Origin: Epiperipatus broadwayi | Taxonomy: Eukaryota; Onychophora; Udeonychophora; Euonychophora; Peripatidae | Assembly: GCA_028023455.1 (NCBI GenBank) | Contig: JAQFVV010006294.1 | Span: 3,995,001 to 4,059,000 of the forward strand | Length of the DNA: 64,000 bases | Reading direction: 5' to 3' | In this document: positions 1 through 11,005 of the stretch, piece by piece | Layout of the letters: every line of letters starts with the position of its first letter | Position numbering within the stretch: position 1 is the stretch's first letter | Program-made: the position numbers and the translations under genes | Notes under the pieces: model-generated | The model's input: only the letters and a program-made list of their open reading frames with translations | Databases searched by the model: none | What the model was told of the DNA's origin: nothing

Positions 1-130
1 GGTGAGTATTTATCTTTTCTACATGTGTGTGGTCATGTGTATCAGTGGTATGAGATAGTGTGGATAGTTGAAGGGTGTTTGGTAGTCTGTGTTCAAATCC
101 CTTATAGTTATATGATAAATAATTGCACGT
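1..130 (+). repeat. Fragment of hammerhead/tRNA-like SINE family
   Basis: The first 110 bases match 39608-39713 closely, including the stretch with CTACATGTGTGTGGTCATG and the tRNA-like B-box GTTCAAATCC (about 92-101). The window opens on GGT, which aligns with the 3' strand of stem I of the hammerhead ribozyme at 39557-39621. The ribozyme of this copy therefore probably lies just off the left edge. The GGTGAGT at position 1 looks like a splice donor, but the homologous copies show it is repeat sequence. Confidence 0.8.
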
Positions 131-1130
131 TTGTTCATTCACTTGTCTTTGAAGTATTTGAACTGCTAATATTGTAGTAAATATTTTATTGTTTTAATTT
201 CGTAAATATTTGCTTTGATAAGTCTTTCCGTATCTCAACAATCTTGCTATTTCTTCATGTCTTGTTGTTTTTGCATTACTTTCTTACCAGTCCTATAAAA
301 TTTTGTTTTGTTTTTATTTTCCAACGTGAATCCTCAAAAGTGCAACTTCCTGTATACTGAAACAGTGTATTCCTTCCCTCATAACTGTTTCATCTATTTT
401 TTCTCACAGCTTCATCTATGCCAGGTTTAAACCCTCTCTCAGTACATGTATATAAGCATCAACACAGTTTTATAGGTATTATCACACATATATAGGTGGA
501 TAAATGACTGTAAAATCAATTTATGCATATATATTACAGCATGTATATTTTTTTTTTCTAAATAATATTTATTATATATTTTGTTTTATTTTAAAAGAAT
601 TTACATTTTAAATAGCATGTGGTCTACAGATGGCCCTGCGATATGTGGGGGATATCGTTAAAAGCTCAATTTTAATTGAATAAATCAGAAACAAACCCCC
701 ACTTGACAAGGTTATCTAAGTTGTGTCTAAAGCAATAGCATTTTCCTCAAAGTAGAATTTTAATAAATAACATTTCCAGACTAAAACTATTAAAAGTTTT
801 GGGAATTTAAGAGATCAAATTTAAAGACTATTAAAAAAATGACAGGAAAGTTAAATATATTGAGTTATAAAATTTCAAAGGGGGATGCTAAGTAAGCAAG
901 GTAGTCTGAATCTTGAAAAAAATATAAATAGGCATGATTTTTTGCTGCAGGGTGTTCATTCTATAAATTTTTGTGAAGAGTTATATAGCAGGATCTAGCC
1001 AGTTCTGACTGCCATGACTGGCTGGTAAAGTTGAATTTGCTGTCTCACTCTGTCATGGAATAACAATTTCTATTCATCCTTGCATGCCTAAGGGGATGCT
1101 CTTAATCACAGGGAGATGAAATCTTCCTGC
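131..1130. other. No gene seen
   Basis: AT-rich sequence with short poly-T runs. I see no coding similarity, no long open frame and no clear repeat in this stretch. Confidence 0.5.
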
Positions 1131-1375
1131 AGCTTGCCACAAGAAGAAGAGACTAAACATCACATGACCACCATCTCTTATGCTTGTGTATAACTGTTGT
1201 TGTCCTCACTGACAAAGGCCACAAGCCAGAAACTAGTCTGGGGTTATTGGATAAGTAGGCACTAGATGGGAATTTTATGCACAAGCCTTCTGGCATCCAT
1301 GGATTGCTCTAGCTTGCTGTGTGTGGCATACGTATAGTGAGATTTGCCTGTTTTAAGAAGAAGAGATCGTAAGCC
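1131..1375 (+). repeat. Dispersed modular repeat (family C)
   Basis: It contains three blocks seen elsewhere. Block A (AACATCACATGACCACC, from about 1158) recurs at about 54260 and 56340. The block with CCACAAGCCAGAAACTAGTC (about 1218-1325) recurs reversed at about 55960-56080 and 53735-53830, and degraded at 45450-45540. The block GTATAGTGAGATTTGCCTG recurs reversed at about 54310 and 56385. Order and orientation differ between copies, so this is a modular repeat. No ORF is present, and the class (SINE or MITE) is not determined. Confidence 0.65.
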
Positions 1376-1656
1376 CTGTCCTGAGGAGAATGTCACTATG
1401 CCACTGTTTAAAGTATCTGAATTACAAGCTACTACCAAGAAGACCGTTAATATTCTTTTAAAGACTGTAGAGCTCTATAATTTAATCTGTAAATCTATAA
1501 TACTAAGCTAGCTGATTTACTGTAATGAACGTTCTATATTATTTCTTAAAACTCTTTAAATTAAATCATTTCTAAAGTAAAACTGTTAAATTAATTGTTA
1601 AATTAAATCATTTATAAATTAACCTTGTAAACTTGCCTGAATTCACTTTTATAAAA

Positions 1657-2017
1657 TGTAGAATACGGAGACGTTGACTCTAGAAATGTCCGGTTTTACG
1701 AGAACGGGAAAAAAGATGAGAAGGGGAGAGACCAAGATGGCGTAACGTATAGCCACACGTAGAACCAAATGTCTTATTTTTCATTTGCCGTGAGTAATCG
1801 AACTTTTCTTTGAAGAGACTTCAATCATATGTATACTTTTGATTTTGTTGCTGTTTTTCTTCCTGCACATTTTTCTTAAGCATAGACATTTTTTTTTGTA
1901 TAATAACACATAACGTGTAACTAATAAACTAGCTTTGGGAAAGTAAAACTGTCTCCGACTCTTAAGTTAATAAATTGTGGTTTCGGCTGAGATCGTTAAC
2001 TTCCTGAAAACAGTACA
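1657..2017 (+). repeat. 5' LTR of gypsy element 1
   Basis: The 361-bp terminal repeat matches 6033-6389. It runs from TGTAGAATAC to GTACA and contains the polyadenylation-like ACTAATAAACTAGC and the GAGACCAAGATGGCGTAACG block shared with the 3' copy. It has TATACTTTT (about 1831) where the 3' LTR has a deletion, and lacks a small insertion present near 6242 in the 3' copy. Confidence 0.93.
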
Positions 2018-2019
2018 GA

Positions 2020-2037
2020 TGGCGCAGTCGTGAACAG
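2020..2037 (+). other. Primer binding site, gypsy element 1
   Basis: TGGCGCAGTCGTGAACAG begins two bases after the LTR end, and TGG is the complement of a tRNA 3' CCA. The related element at 31301-36270 has TGGTGCAGTTGTACAGG at the equivalent place, so the site is conserved between the two. The tRNA used cannot be named by eye. Confidence 0.7.
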
Positions 2038-2103
2038 GATGTTAGATCGGAGATTGTTTTTTTGTGCGTGATTTGGAAAAAGAATAGATCAGAAGAGATA
2101 AAA

Positions 2104-3192
2104 ATGGCAGTACCCTCACACGTATTAAGAGATTTTGAAATTGGAAACCCAGCAGGATGGACCCTCTATGTCGAACAAATAGAAAGATATATGAGATTAA
2201 ATAAAGTCGAAGATGACGAAACGAAAATCTCGACATTGTTGTATTTCGCCGGAATAGACGTAGTTCAGATTGCTAAACAGTTGGCCGAGAACAAAACTCC
2301 GGAGCAAATACCGTATAAGCTATTAGTTGAAAAACTCACAAATTATTTTCAACCTGCAATTACAAAAAGAGTCGCTCGTTTGAGATTCAGAATGAGAAAA
2401 CAAAACACACATGAAAGTTATTCGGAATATAACCTCGCATTGCGGACATTAGCACGAGACTGTGCATTCTCGGACATAGATGACATGCTCCTAGATCAGT
2501 TCCTATATGGCATGACGGACCACAATCTGAGAAAACAACTACTCAGTGAAACAGAGATTGATTATAATGCAGCGATTGCGAAATGTGTGGCTCACGAGAC
2601 ACTAGTGACTAATGCAAAGGAATTTCGAGAGGGAATCCAAGAAAAAAATTATACGACAGATGTACATAAACTAGAACCAATGGAAACACAACCACAGATG
2701 TTGAGAGAGTCTTTTAGCTGTTATTGTTGTGGTATGAAAGGACACGTGAAAAGGACATGTAAGAATAGAACTTTGAAATGCCGAACATGTGGCATTAAGG
2801 GCCATATGGCGATCGTTTGCAGAAACAGGGATGGAAACCAATACAGAAGTGATAAGAGAATGGAAGTGACAAGGAGGGCAGAAATAAAGAAATGTGAGAC
2901 AAACCTGAGCGAACAAATAGTGCTGGATGTCAAAATAATAAATGTAAAAGTGACGATGGAGATAGACAGTGGGGCAGGGCTATCCATCCTCTCAATAAAA
3001 AACTGGGAAAAAATTAACAGCATATCCAAGTTGAAACTAAATTTGGATAAGACTAATGTTATCGCCACTGATGTAAATGGAAACAACGTCCAAATTTGTG
3101 GAAAAATTTCGGTCCCAGTGAAATTAAATAACAAAAGCAAAATTTTGCCCTTGTACATAGTTAAAAAGAACATAAAACCCTTACTGGGCTGA
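2104..3192 (+). pseudogene. gag-protease of gypsy element 1, ended by a nonsense codon
   Basis: The reading frame of 362 residues starts at the ATG of AAAATGGCAGTACCC; an upstream in-frame ATG at 2062 would add 14 residues. Residues 1-200 are a gag-like capsid region. Residues 206-219 are a CCHC knuckle (CYCCGMKGHVKRTC) and 226-239 a second one (CRTCGIKGHMAIVC), which bind nucleic acid. An aspartic protease starts near residue 270 with its catalytic DSGAG at residue 288. The frame stops at TGA (3190-3192) inside the conserved PLLG-NW motif that precedes the RT. The related element has an arginine codon there, so this looks like CGA-to-TGA CpG decay. The same frame continues open after the stop to about 3540. 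Confidence 0.92.
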
Positions 3193-4160
3193 AACTGGTT
3201 CCGCCCACTGGGCATATCCATACAAGTGATTAAAACTGTAAAGTTAGAAAATGTAGTGCAACAGAAATTCCCAAGGATATTTGAGGAAAAAATAGGAATA
3301 CTGAAGATAGACCCAGTAGACATAGAACTTACCGATGAGGCCCAACCGGTAGCAAGCAAACCCAGGAAGGTTCCATTCACACTAAGAGCAAAGGCCAAAG
3401 AAAGTCTGGCAACCCTGGTAAAGGAAGGAGTGTTGTCATCAGTGGAAAGTTCAGATTGGGCCACTCCAATTGTGATAGTCACAAAGCCAGATGGGAGTTT
3501 ACGGATCTGTGGGGACTACAGGTTTACTGTAAATCAATACCTAAAAAAAATGCGTATCTGGTCCTGAATGTCACAGAAATAGTGGCATCACTCCAGGAAG
3601 CTGCAGTTTTTGCTAAGATAGATTTGAGGTCAGCTTTTCATCAAATCCCAGTCACAGAGAGGTCAGCAAAAATACTAACTCTCTGTACTCATGTCGGTCT
3701 TTTCCAGTGCAATAAGCTACCATATGGAATCATGACAGCCTCCAATATATTCCAAGCTAAAATAGATCAAATGATGCAGAATATGGAGGGAGTGATCCCC
3801 TACCTGGATGACCTACTGATTTATGCTAAATCAGAAACCGAACTGAAGGAACGCGTGCTTGCCATATGCAACCGATTGGAAAAAGTGGGAATCAGGATAA
3901 ATACCAGTAAGAGCATTTGGTCCACAAGAGAAATAAAGTTCCTGGGACATATTATTGATCAAAATGGAAAATGTCCCAATCCCGAGAAGATCGCCGCGAT
4001 AAAAAATGCTCCAGTACCAAGAAATGTAAAAGACTTACAAGCATTTTTGGGAATGCTAACCTTCTACAAAACCTTTCTGAAGGGAAAGGCACATCAGCTA
4101 AAACTCCTTTATGCCTTATTATGCAAGGGTCAGCGCTGGAAAGTGGAAGGCTGAACACCA
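3193..4160 (+). pseudogene. Reverse transcriptase domain of gypsy element 1
   Basis: Downstream of the 3190 stop the frame continues through the RT fingers (ATPIVIVTKPDGSLRICGDY, about 3460-3520). A run of eight A's at 3543-3550 then shifts the frame. The palm continues in another frame with IDLRSAFHQIPV, the KLPYGI motif and catalytic YLDD at 3801-3812, followed by FLGHIID and the connection region. A second shift near 4138-4154 leads into RNase H. The order and spacing are those of Ty3/gypsy polymerases, which copy element RNA into DNA in cytoplasmic particles. This copy cannot make the full enzyme because of the breaks. Confidence 0.93.
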
Positions 4161-4660
4161 AGCTGTTTTCCAGGCAACCAAGGATTTATTGTCATCTGAA
4201 AGTCTGTTGATGCATTACCAAGGTAATCAAAAAGTCATAGTAACCGCCGATGCTTCAGAATATGGGGTTGGAGCCGTCATATCACACTTGATAAATGGAC
4301 AAGAACATCTGATAGCCTATGCCTCCCGTACCCTGTCACCCGCGGAAACTAACTATAGCCAGCTGGACAAAGAATCCCTCGCTATCATTTTCGTGGTAAA
4401 GAAATTTCATCAGTACATCTATGGATGAAATTTCACCTTATGCACCAATCATCACCTACTATTTATTAGGCATATTAGGTAAGACCAAAAAAACACCCGA
4501 ATATAGCAGCCAGAGAATGCTAAGATGGATTAATATACTGGCAGCATACGATTATACACTAGTACACAAGCCGGGAAGGGACATACCTCATGCTGATGCC
4601 CTATCACATCTACCACTGAAGGCAGATAGACCACGTGAATTCGTGGAAGTGAATTTATAG
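4161..4660 (+). pseudogene. RNase H domain of gypsy element 1
   Basis: The frame entered near 4111-4150 shows TADASEYGVGAVISH (about 4240-4285), which contains the RNase H catalytic Asp, then ETNYSQLDKESLAIIF with the conserved Glu, and HQYIYG. It stops at TGA 4426-4428, again where relatives have arginine. After a further frame change the region contains the typical HKPGRDIPHADALSHLP segment that closes RNase H, and ends at TAG 4658-4660, directly before the integrase frame. RNase H removes the RNA template during reverse transcription. Confidence 0.9.
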
Positions 4661-4663
4661 GAA

Positions 4664-6025
4664 GTGGTGAAATTGGACAATACAGTAAATAGTGCAAAAA
4701 TAGCGGAGTGGACAGCTAGTGATTCGGGATGTTGCCAAATGAGAACTTGGATAAAGGAAGGATGGCCAAGCCACCATCCTGATTATCTTCACATAGCTAT
4801 CTGGAATGCCCGTCAAACCTTTTCAACCTGTAATGGTTGTATAACCAGGACAGATCGTGTATTCGTACCGATGGAAGGTCGTGCCCAGGTCTTAAGACTA
4901 CTCCATGCCGGGCACCCAGGAATAGTGAGAATGAAAGCTTTGTCACGTTCATATGTGTGGTGGCCAAGAATTGACCAAGAGATTGAAGAGATGGTGGGTA
5001 AATGTCACAGTTGCCAAGCCAAGGCAAACCTACCAAGAAAAACACTGAGTTCTTGGATAGAACCAAACAAACTCTTGGAATGGATCCACATCGATTATGC
5101 TGGGCCTATAGAGGGACAAATGGTTTTAGTGGTGATGGACGCATACAGCAATTGGGTAGAATACTGTTTGTTAAGGTCAGCAAACTTGACATGTACCGAA
5201 AGGGCTCTCCAAGAGATATTTACCATGCATGGATACCCCGAAATATTGGTATCGGATAATGGAACAAGCTTTACCTCCACCAGTTTTGAAAACTTCCTGA
5301 CAGAAAGAGGGATGTGTCACATTTTTGCACCGACATACCACCCTGCATCAAATGGTTTGGCAGAGAAGGCAATCCAGTGTTTAAAAAAGGACCTGAAGAA
5401 AACAAGGAAGACCAGGATGGAGGAGGCATTGCTGGAAATCACGTTCTTCCAACATTTTTTGCCAAGGTCTAAAGATAGTAAATCACCGGCTGAACTGTTA
5501 TTCAACAGAACGTGTCGCACACACATGTCAACCATTTTACCCCAAAAGGAAAGAACTAAGAGAGAACTGGAAGATGATTCCCATAAACATATGAAAAGGT
5601 TCAAAAGAAATGATCCAGTCTGGGTGCGTGATATACTAAGAAAGAGATGGCTACCCGGAACCATCATAAGTACAAAATCAAGGACAATTTACCAAATAAG
5701 ACTAGGGATTGGTCCATCTGTCCATAAACACATAGACCACTTAAGGAGAAGATTTCCATGTGCTCGAACGGATATCCCAGAAACCATTGAAAATGCCAGT
5801 CAATGGGACATCTTACCTAAAGAAGATAAGGAAGTATTGCCACAAATAACACAGGAAGAGTTTTGCCAAAACGAACCAGACCAGATGGATAGTGTACTGG
5901 AAGTTACGGACCCGATACATGACACTGACAGCGGGCCAACCCGACAAGATGAAGGAACACCTGCACCAAGAGTTCACCGTGAGTGTAGGCTGCCAGAAAG
6001 GTTGAAGGACTATGTTCTAGAGTGA
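4664..6025 (+). pseudogene. Integrase of gypsy element 1 (frame still open)
   Basis: This is an uninterrupted 453-residue frame, the best preserved part of the element. It has the zinc-binding HHCC domain (HAGHPG near residue 81; CHSC near 114-117). The DDE core has D144 (HIDYAGP), D198 (VSDNGTSF) and E234 (NGLAEKAI), with the expected 53- and 35-residue spacings. A GPY-like C-terminal region (NDPVWVRD, RTIYQIRL) follows, with an acidic tail. Integrase inserts the cDNA into chromosomes. It is in the same frame as the segment ending at 4660, so in the parent element it was part of one pol polyprotein, and the annotated start is only the first ATG after that stop. Confidence 0.93.
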
Positions 6026-6032
6026 GGGGAGG
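6024..6032 (+). other. Polypurine tract, gypsy element 1
   Basis: GAGGGGAGG lies immediately before the 3' LTR. It is the expected RNase H-resistant primer for plus-strand DNA synthesis. Confidence 0.85.
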
Positions 6033-6389
6033 TGTAGAATACCGAGACATTGACTCTAGAAACATCCGTTTTTACTAGAACAGGAAAAAAGACGAGAAGG
6101 GGAGAGACCAAGATGGCATAACATATAGCCACACGTAGAACCAAATGTCTTATTTTTCATTTGCCATGAGTAATCGAACTTTTCTTTGAAGAGACTTCAA
6201 TCATATGTTGATTTTGTTGCTGTTTTTCTTCCCGCACATTTTGTTATCTTAAGCATAGACATTTTTTTTTGTATAATAACACATAACGTGTAACTAATAA
6301 ACTAGCTTTGGGAAAGTAAAACTGTCTCTGACTCTTAAGTTAATAAATTGTGGTTTTGGCTGAGATCGTTAACTTCCCGAAAACCTACA
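6033..6389 (+). repeat. 3' LTR of gypsy element 1
   Basis: The 357-bp terminal repeat is the partner of 1657-2017. It starts directly after the polypurine tract and ends CCTACA, followed by AAAA. Differences from the 5' LTR are mostly G/A or C/T changes at former CpG sites plus two small indels. Confidence 0.93.
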
Positions 6390-7019
6390 AAAATAAAAGA
6401 CTTTACTTTTTATAATCTGTCAATAATTGCAATCTGTTATCTTAAATTTCTCAAAACTGCGGTCATGCCTAAATGTATTGTTTTAAATATTTTGTTTACA
6501 TTTATTATATATATGTTATAATATGCCCATCTTTCAAAACAGCGAATAATAATTATTAACTAACTTTCAACAGAGATAATTAAAATCTCCACTTTAAATA
6601 TTTTAAGAATGCTGCTTGGTGTATTAAATTGCCATTTCAAAATAATATATTGATAGATGATAACTGATCGCTACGCGCTCGTTATTATCATGATTCTATA
6701 TATATATTATAAATTGCATTATATTTTGTCAAGTTTGCTTAATCAGTTATTATAATTTATGACTTTTGATATCTGTTAATTAGAAGTGATATGCTAACTA
6801 GAGATGATGTTAAAGTATATTTGTGAATATTTATTAATGCCCATCAAATATACATTCCCTCTTTAATTGCAATTATATATATATATATATATATGCAGAT
6901 TCAGAATTTTAACTTAGATTATAATTTAATTTAAGTCCTTTTAGTTAGCATAATTATAATGCTAGTTTAAGAATTGGGTTGCGTTAGTTTGGCAGATAGA
7001 AGTTATCTGTTTTAGGCGC
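6390..7019. other. AT-rich spacer with (TA)n
   Basis: No gene is seen. It contains TA dinucleotide runs, the longest at about 6875-6894. Confidence 0.5.
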
Positions 7020-7041
7020 AATTAATTCAAGTGAAGGAAGA

Positions 7042-7839
7042 TTGCAAGAATTAGAAGAACTGTCTTATATTAAATGGGATATTATTGAACATTGTGAAGT
7101 TAGAAGAAAAGGTGAAGAGACAATTGATTTAAAAAGTAGACATATACTCTATTATAAAGGCACAAATATTGGAAATACAAGTGGAGTAGGATTCATTATA
7201 AATAAAAAGTGGAAGAACAATATTGTGGAGATTGATGGTGTATCGGACAGAGTCGCAAGATTAGTTATACAACTTAATAGCAGATACCAAGTGCAGATAA
7301 TTCAGGCTTATGCCCCAATAAGTTCTCATAGTGATGAAATAGTAGAAGATTTTTATATGGATGTACAAAAGGCTTTTGATCAAAGTAAACAACATTTTAA
7401 AATTGTTATGGGAGACTTTAATGATAGAATTGGTAAACAAATGAAAGGTGAAAATGCTGTAGGTAATTTTAGTTATGGTAATAGAAATAAGAGAGGACAT
7501 AGACTTGTGGAGTTTGCAGAAAAAGAAAAACTTTATATTATGAATTCTTTTTTTGAGAAAAATGTTAAAAGAAAATGGACATGGAAGCATCCAAATGAAG
7601 GTGCAGCAGAATTGGATTATATTTTGACTAACAGGAAATACATATTTCAAGATTGTAATGTTCTTAATAAATTTAACACAGGAAGTGATCATCGATTAGT
7701 AAGGTGTAAGATACATGTTAATGTAAAACTGGAGAGACAAAATTTTTTAAGAAAAACAATATTTACAGTTGATATTCCTAATCTTCAGAAACATTCTAAT
7801 GAATTTAAGTTAGAACTTACAAATCGGTTTCAATATTAG
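7042..7839 (+). pseudogene. Endonuclease domain of RTE LINE
   Basis: An open frame of 265 residues without its native start (position 7042 is TTG; the frame is truncated upstream). It contains EEP/APE endonuclease landmarks in order: GVGFIINKKW, QAYAPIS, the MGDFND metal-binding motif (about 7408-7425), NSFF, KRKWTWKHPN, LDYILTN and the catalytic GSDHRLV (about 7682). In the LINE family this domain nicks the target DNA to prime reverse transcription. The frame ends at TAG 7837. The protein sense continues after a frameshift, so the parent protein was longer. Confidence 0.93.
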
Positions 7840-8051
7840 TAGATTTTGAACATGATTCAGATTTGAATGAAATTAATATGAAAATAACTGATACACTTTT
7901 AAAAACTGCAACAAAGATAGCTGGTAGAAAAAAGCAGCAATTGACCAATAAAATTTCTACTGAGACTAGAGAATTTATGAAGAAAAGAAGGAATATGAAG
8001 ATATACAAAAATTATGTATTAAAAAGGATTGAATAACTCAAATTTTGTAAA

Positions 8052-9119
8052 ATGGTGCGGAAAAGAGTTGAAAATGATATAAGAAAGTATAACTGTGAAC
8101 TAGCAAGGAAAGCTGTAGAAGAAAATAAAAGTCTCAAAAATGTTAAACAACATTTTGGTATTGGTAGGAAATTTATATCTACAATAAGAAAAAAAGATGG
8201 AATTATTACTAAAAAGAGAGATAACATCATGAAATTGGTAGAAGATTTTTATCAAGAATTATATAGTAATAAAGAACAAGTACTTCCTATATCTATTACA
8301 TCTTCTGAATTGCCCAGAATTTTAAATGAAGAAGTGAGACATGCAATTAAATGTATGAAGAAAGGAAAGGCTCCAGGTAATGATGGAATTATTAATTGAT
8401 ATATTAAAAAAAGCAGGTGAAGAAATATAAATTTTTTTTAGCAAAGTTATATACCAAATGTCTAAATGATAAAGATGTACCGGATAATTGGAAGAATGCA
8501 GTAATAATATTAATATTTAAAAAAGATAATAAAGAAGATATTAGAAACAGACCTATCAGCCTTTTATCAGTTTTATATAAAAAAATTTACCAAGATAATT
8601 ATAACTCGTCTACAGAGAACATTGGATTTCCACCAACCAAGAGAACAAGCTGGATTTAAAAGTGGTTTTAGTACAGAAGATCATATCCAGGTATTGAGAG
8701 AAGTTATAGAAAGGACAAATGAATATGAGTTGTCATTATGTTTTGGATTTGTAGATTATGAAAAGGCATTTGATTCTAAAAACATTTCTTCAGTAATTAA
8801 AGCATTGGATCATCAAGGTATAGATCCAGGATATTATCATATTTTAAAGAAAATTTATAAAAATGCAACAGCAACAATTAGATTACATAATGATATTGGG
8901 AAAGTCAACATTGAGTTCGAAGAAGTTAACAGTTACAAATACCTTGGTCAGATTATTAATACAGATGGAAACATAATGGAGGAAATTAATCATAGAATTA
9001 AACTTGGTTGGAGTGCTTTTGGTAGAAATAACTTGATACTAAAAGGAAATATGCCTATGTGTTTGAAAAGGATGGTTTTTAACAAATGTGTTTTACCAGT
9101 TCTTACTTATGGATCTTAG
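8052..9119 (+). pseudogene. Reverse transcriptase of RTE LINE with palm deletion
   Basis: Three frames overlap in sequence. 8052-8399 ends in MKKGKAPGNDGI, a conserved RT block. 8417-8659 has VPDNWKNAVIILIFKKD and the RPISLLS block. 8622-9119 has REQAGFKSGFSTEDHI and FGFVDYEKAFDS. After DIGKVN (about 8910) the frame jumps to FEEVNSYKYLGQIINTDG, which normally follows the palm. The QG-DxxSP block and the F/YADD catalytic motif are absent, an in-frame internal deletion of roughly 100 codons. The thumb-side YLG, RMVFNKCVLPVLTYGS and, after a stop, TWTLNRRAIQRLQ follow. The copy is catalytically dead. Confidence 0.9.
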
Positions 9120-9510
9120 ACTTGGACACTTAATAGAAGAGCAATACAAAGACTTCAGACCACTCAAAGAAGTATGGAGAGATGTATGTTGGGAGTAACA
9201 AGAAGAGATCGAAACACAATGTATGGGTAAGAGAACAAACAAGTGTTACTGACTTCATTGAAAAAATTAAAAGATTGAAGTGGAGTTAGGCTGGACATAT
9301 TGCTAGAAGAGATGATAATAGATGGACAATTGAAATTTTAAACTGAATTCCAAGAGATTGTAAAAGACCCAGAAAGAGACCACATGTAAGATGGATGGAT
9401 GAAATAAGAAAGGGTGCAGGGGTGATGTAGAGAAGAGAAGCTAAAGATCGGAGAAGATAGATTAAACTTGGAGAGACCTTCATCCTGCAGTGTGGATTGA
9501 TAATCGTTGA
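9120..9510 (+). pseudogene. C-terminal region and tail of RTE LINE
   Basis: Fragments RLKWS-AGHIARR, RPRKRPHVRWMDEIRK and a final LGETFILQ match the usual C-terminus of RTE polyproteins, with stops interspersed. It finishes with TTGATGATGATG (about 9507-9518), the likely 3' tail. Confidence 0.85.
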
Positions 9511-11005
9511 TGATGATGTATACCTATTGGTCTTTTGTGTGTGTGTGTTGCAAGCGTGTCTTTATAAAGTACGCATTCACATGTTTACATTTTGTGCATC
9601 TTTTAAATGAGTTCACGGTGACAGACTGATCCACTCTTTAGTTCGGGTATGGCTATCTTTATTAGAACTGGAACACGAGGGTCTAGACCATTTTTATAAG
9701 CCTATCTGAGTTTCTGAACTTATATGTTCACATATTCATGGCAGCAAACTGTCTGGTCTCAGAAGAAACCGAGCATTCGATGCTGAAGCTCCCGAATAAT
9801 TACTCACTCGCACTGCAAACTTACTTTTTAGTATTTTATATAGTGCCATAGCATATATATGTGAATCTAAAGGTAACTAGTTCTTTCCCTCCTTATTAAT
9901 TAATTATTCAGCATTAGACTGAAGCTTAAATCTGGGTTACCAGGTTGAATTTGCATTATCTTGAGCTTATTTATTTGCTTACACTATTAATATATATAAC
10001 AGCCACCTTAGAGTTGTATGTATTCATCATCTTTGCTAGGTTATTAACTTATAACCATGAGCAATAGGATGGGTATATTACATGATTATAGACATTATCT
10101 ATTAACTACACATACAATTATTTTAATATTTTAAGATGATACTGCTGTATTAATAATAGTCTCATTCACTATGGAAATGCCTGCATGTATTGAATATACA
10201 TATTTAATGCTATATAATGCTTGCCATTTGTTACTTTATTTTATATCATTTGTTATTGTTTTAATAAACATGTTTAGAATACAAATTTGTTGCATATCTT
10301 TCTTGCTCAATCCATATTATCCCTATCCCAATTTCTTAATGATTTTATATGCTGAGTATATATTGCTGTAGTTAAGATAATTAGTGTGTTAAGTGGTCTA
10401 TTCTACCCATTTAGTTAAATTGATAGTCATCCCTTGAGTCTCATGTTTCACCCTGTCCTATGCCAGCTCACAGGTTAAATTGAGACTGAGTGTGACCTCA
10501 GAAATGACACTCATAAGGTGTTAAATCATGAAGTACTAGCAAATGAGAAGTGTGGCCAGATTAGAGGTCTCACCACCTCACTTCTGATCATCTTTGGTAT
10601 ACTTTGCCTGGACTCTGGATTTTGTTGCACGAATGTACAAATTTGACCATTACAATACTTGACAATGAGAAACTTTTTTAAAAAAATTGATTTTTTTTGG
10701 CAAAGGGATTATTTAACATAACACCTTTTTAAAATAATAACCCTTTGGTTTGCAAAAATAAAATAATGTTTAATTAAATTAAACATACTTTTATTTATGA
10801 TAAATATTGATAACAATAACTAATGGTTAAAACCAATAAAATATCACTATAATGTAGCAGCATCTATTAGTTACTAAAGCTTACAATAGGTGGCAAAAGC
10901 CATTGTAAAAAAAAAAAAAACTTATGGATAAGTTGATATTGAGAAGTAATGCATGCAGAATGAATATGGTTAATTATTTTCTTACAAATTTACGTAAGAT
11001 TACTT
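9511..11005. other. No gene seen
   Basis: It contains a short GT run near 9536 and a slightly GC-richer segment at 9570-9830 and 10430-10640, with no recognisable coding or repeat match inside this window. A 66-codon frame at 10171 has AT-rich, hydrophobic chance composition. Confidence 0.45.

Larger units (their letters stand above)
1657..6389 (+). mobile_element. Ty3/gypsy-type LTR retrotransposon, full-length but broken
   Basis: Two LTRs (1657-2017 and 6033-6389) bracket a primer binding site, gag with two CCHC knuckles, protease (DSGAG), reverse transcriptase (YLDD), RNase H and integrase in the order typical of Ty3/gypsy elements, then a polypurine tract. Both LTRs begin TGTAG and end TACA. 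A 4-bp AAAA lies on each side (1653-1656, 6390-6393), but this is weak as a target duplication in AT-rich DNA. The coding region carries at least three in-frame stops and two frameshifts, so the copy is not autonomous. By eye the LTRs differ at about 16 sites, many of them CpG transitions, plus small indels. It resembles invertebrate K02A2.6/mag-like elements. A related older copy lies at 31301-36270. Confidence 0.95.
7020..9510 (+). mobile_element. RTE-type LINE, 5'-truncated and internally deleted
   Basis: The element is read as an apurinic-like endonuclease (7042-7839), a linker, a reverse transcriptase (8052-9119 in pieces) and a C-terminal tail ending near 9500 in a short GATGATGATG run, a simple-repeat tail like those of RTE elements. 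The 5' end starts within the endonuclease. Several frameshifts and stops are present and the RT palm is missing. It is similar to the widespread invertebrate RTE/'craniofacial development protein 2-like' elements. Confidence 0.9.

Noticed and set aside
1-10. GGTGAGTATT at the window start looks like an exon end and splice donor
   Set aside because: It aligns with repeat sequence at 39608, where it is stem I of the hammerhead and not an exon boundary.
2721-3482. 253-codon minus-strand ORF across gag-protease
   Set aside because: It is antisense to well-supported gag and RT motifs and has no recognisable domain.
7261-7692. 143-codon minus-strand ORF
   Set aside because: Antisense shadow of the LINE endonuclease.
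10171-10371. 66-codon hydrophobic ORF
   Set aside because: Composition follows local AT bias; no signal or context for a gene.
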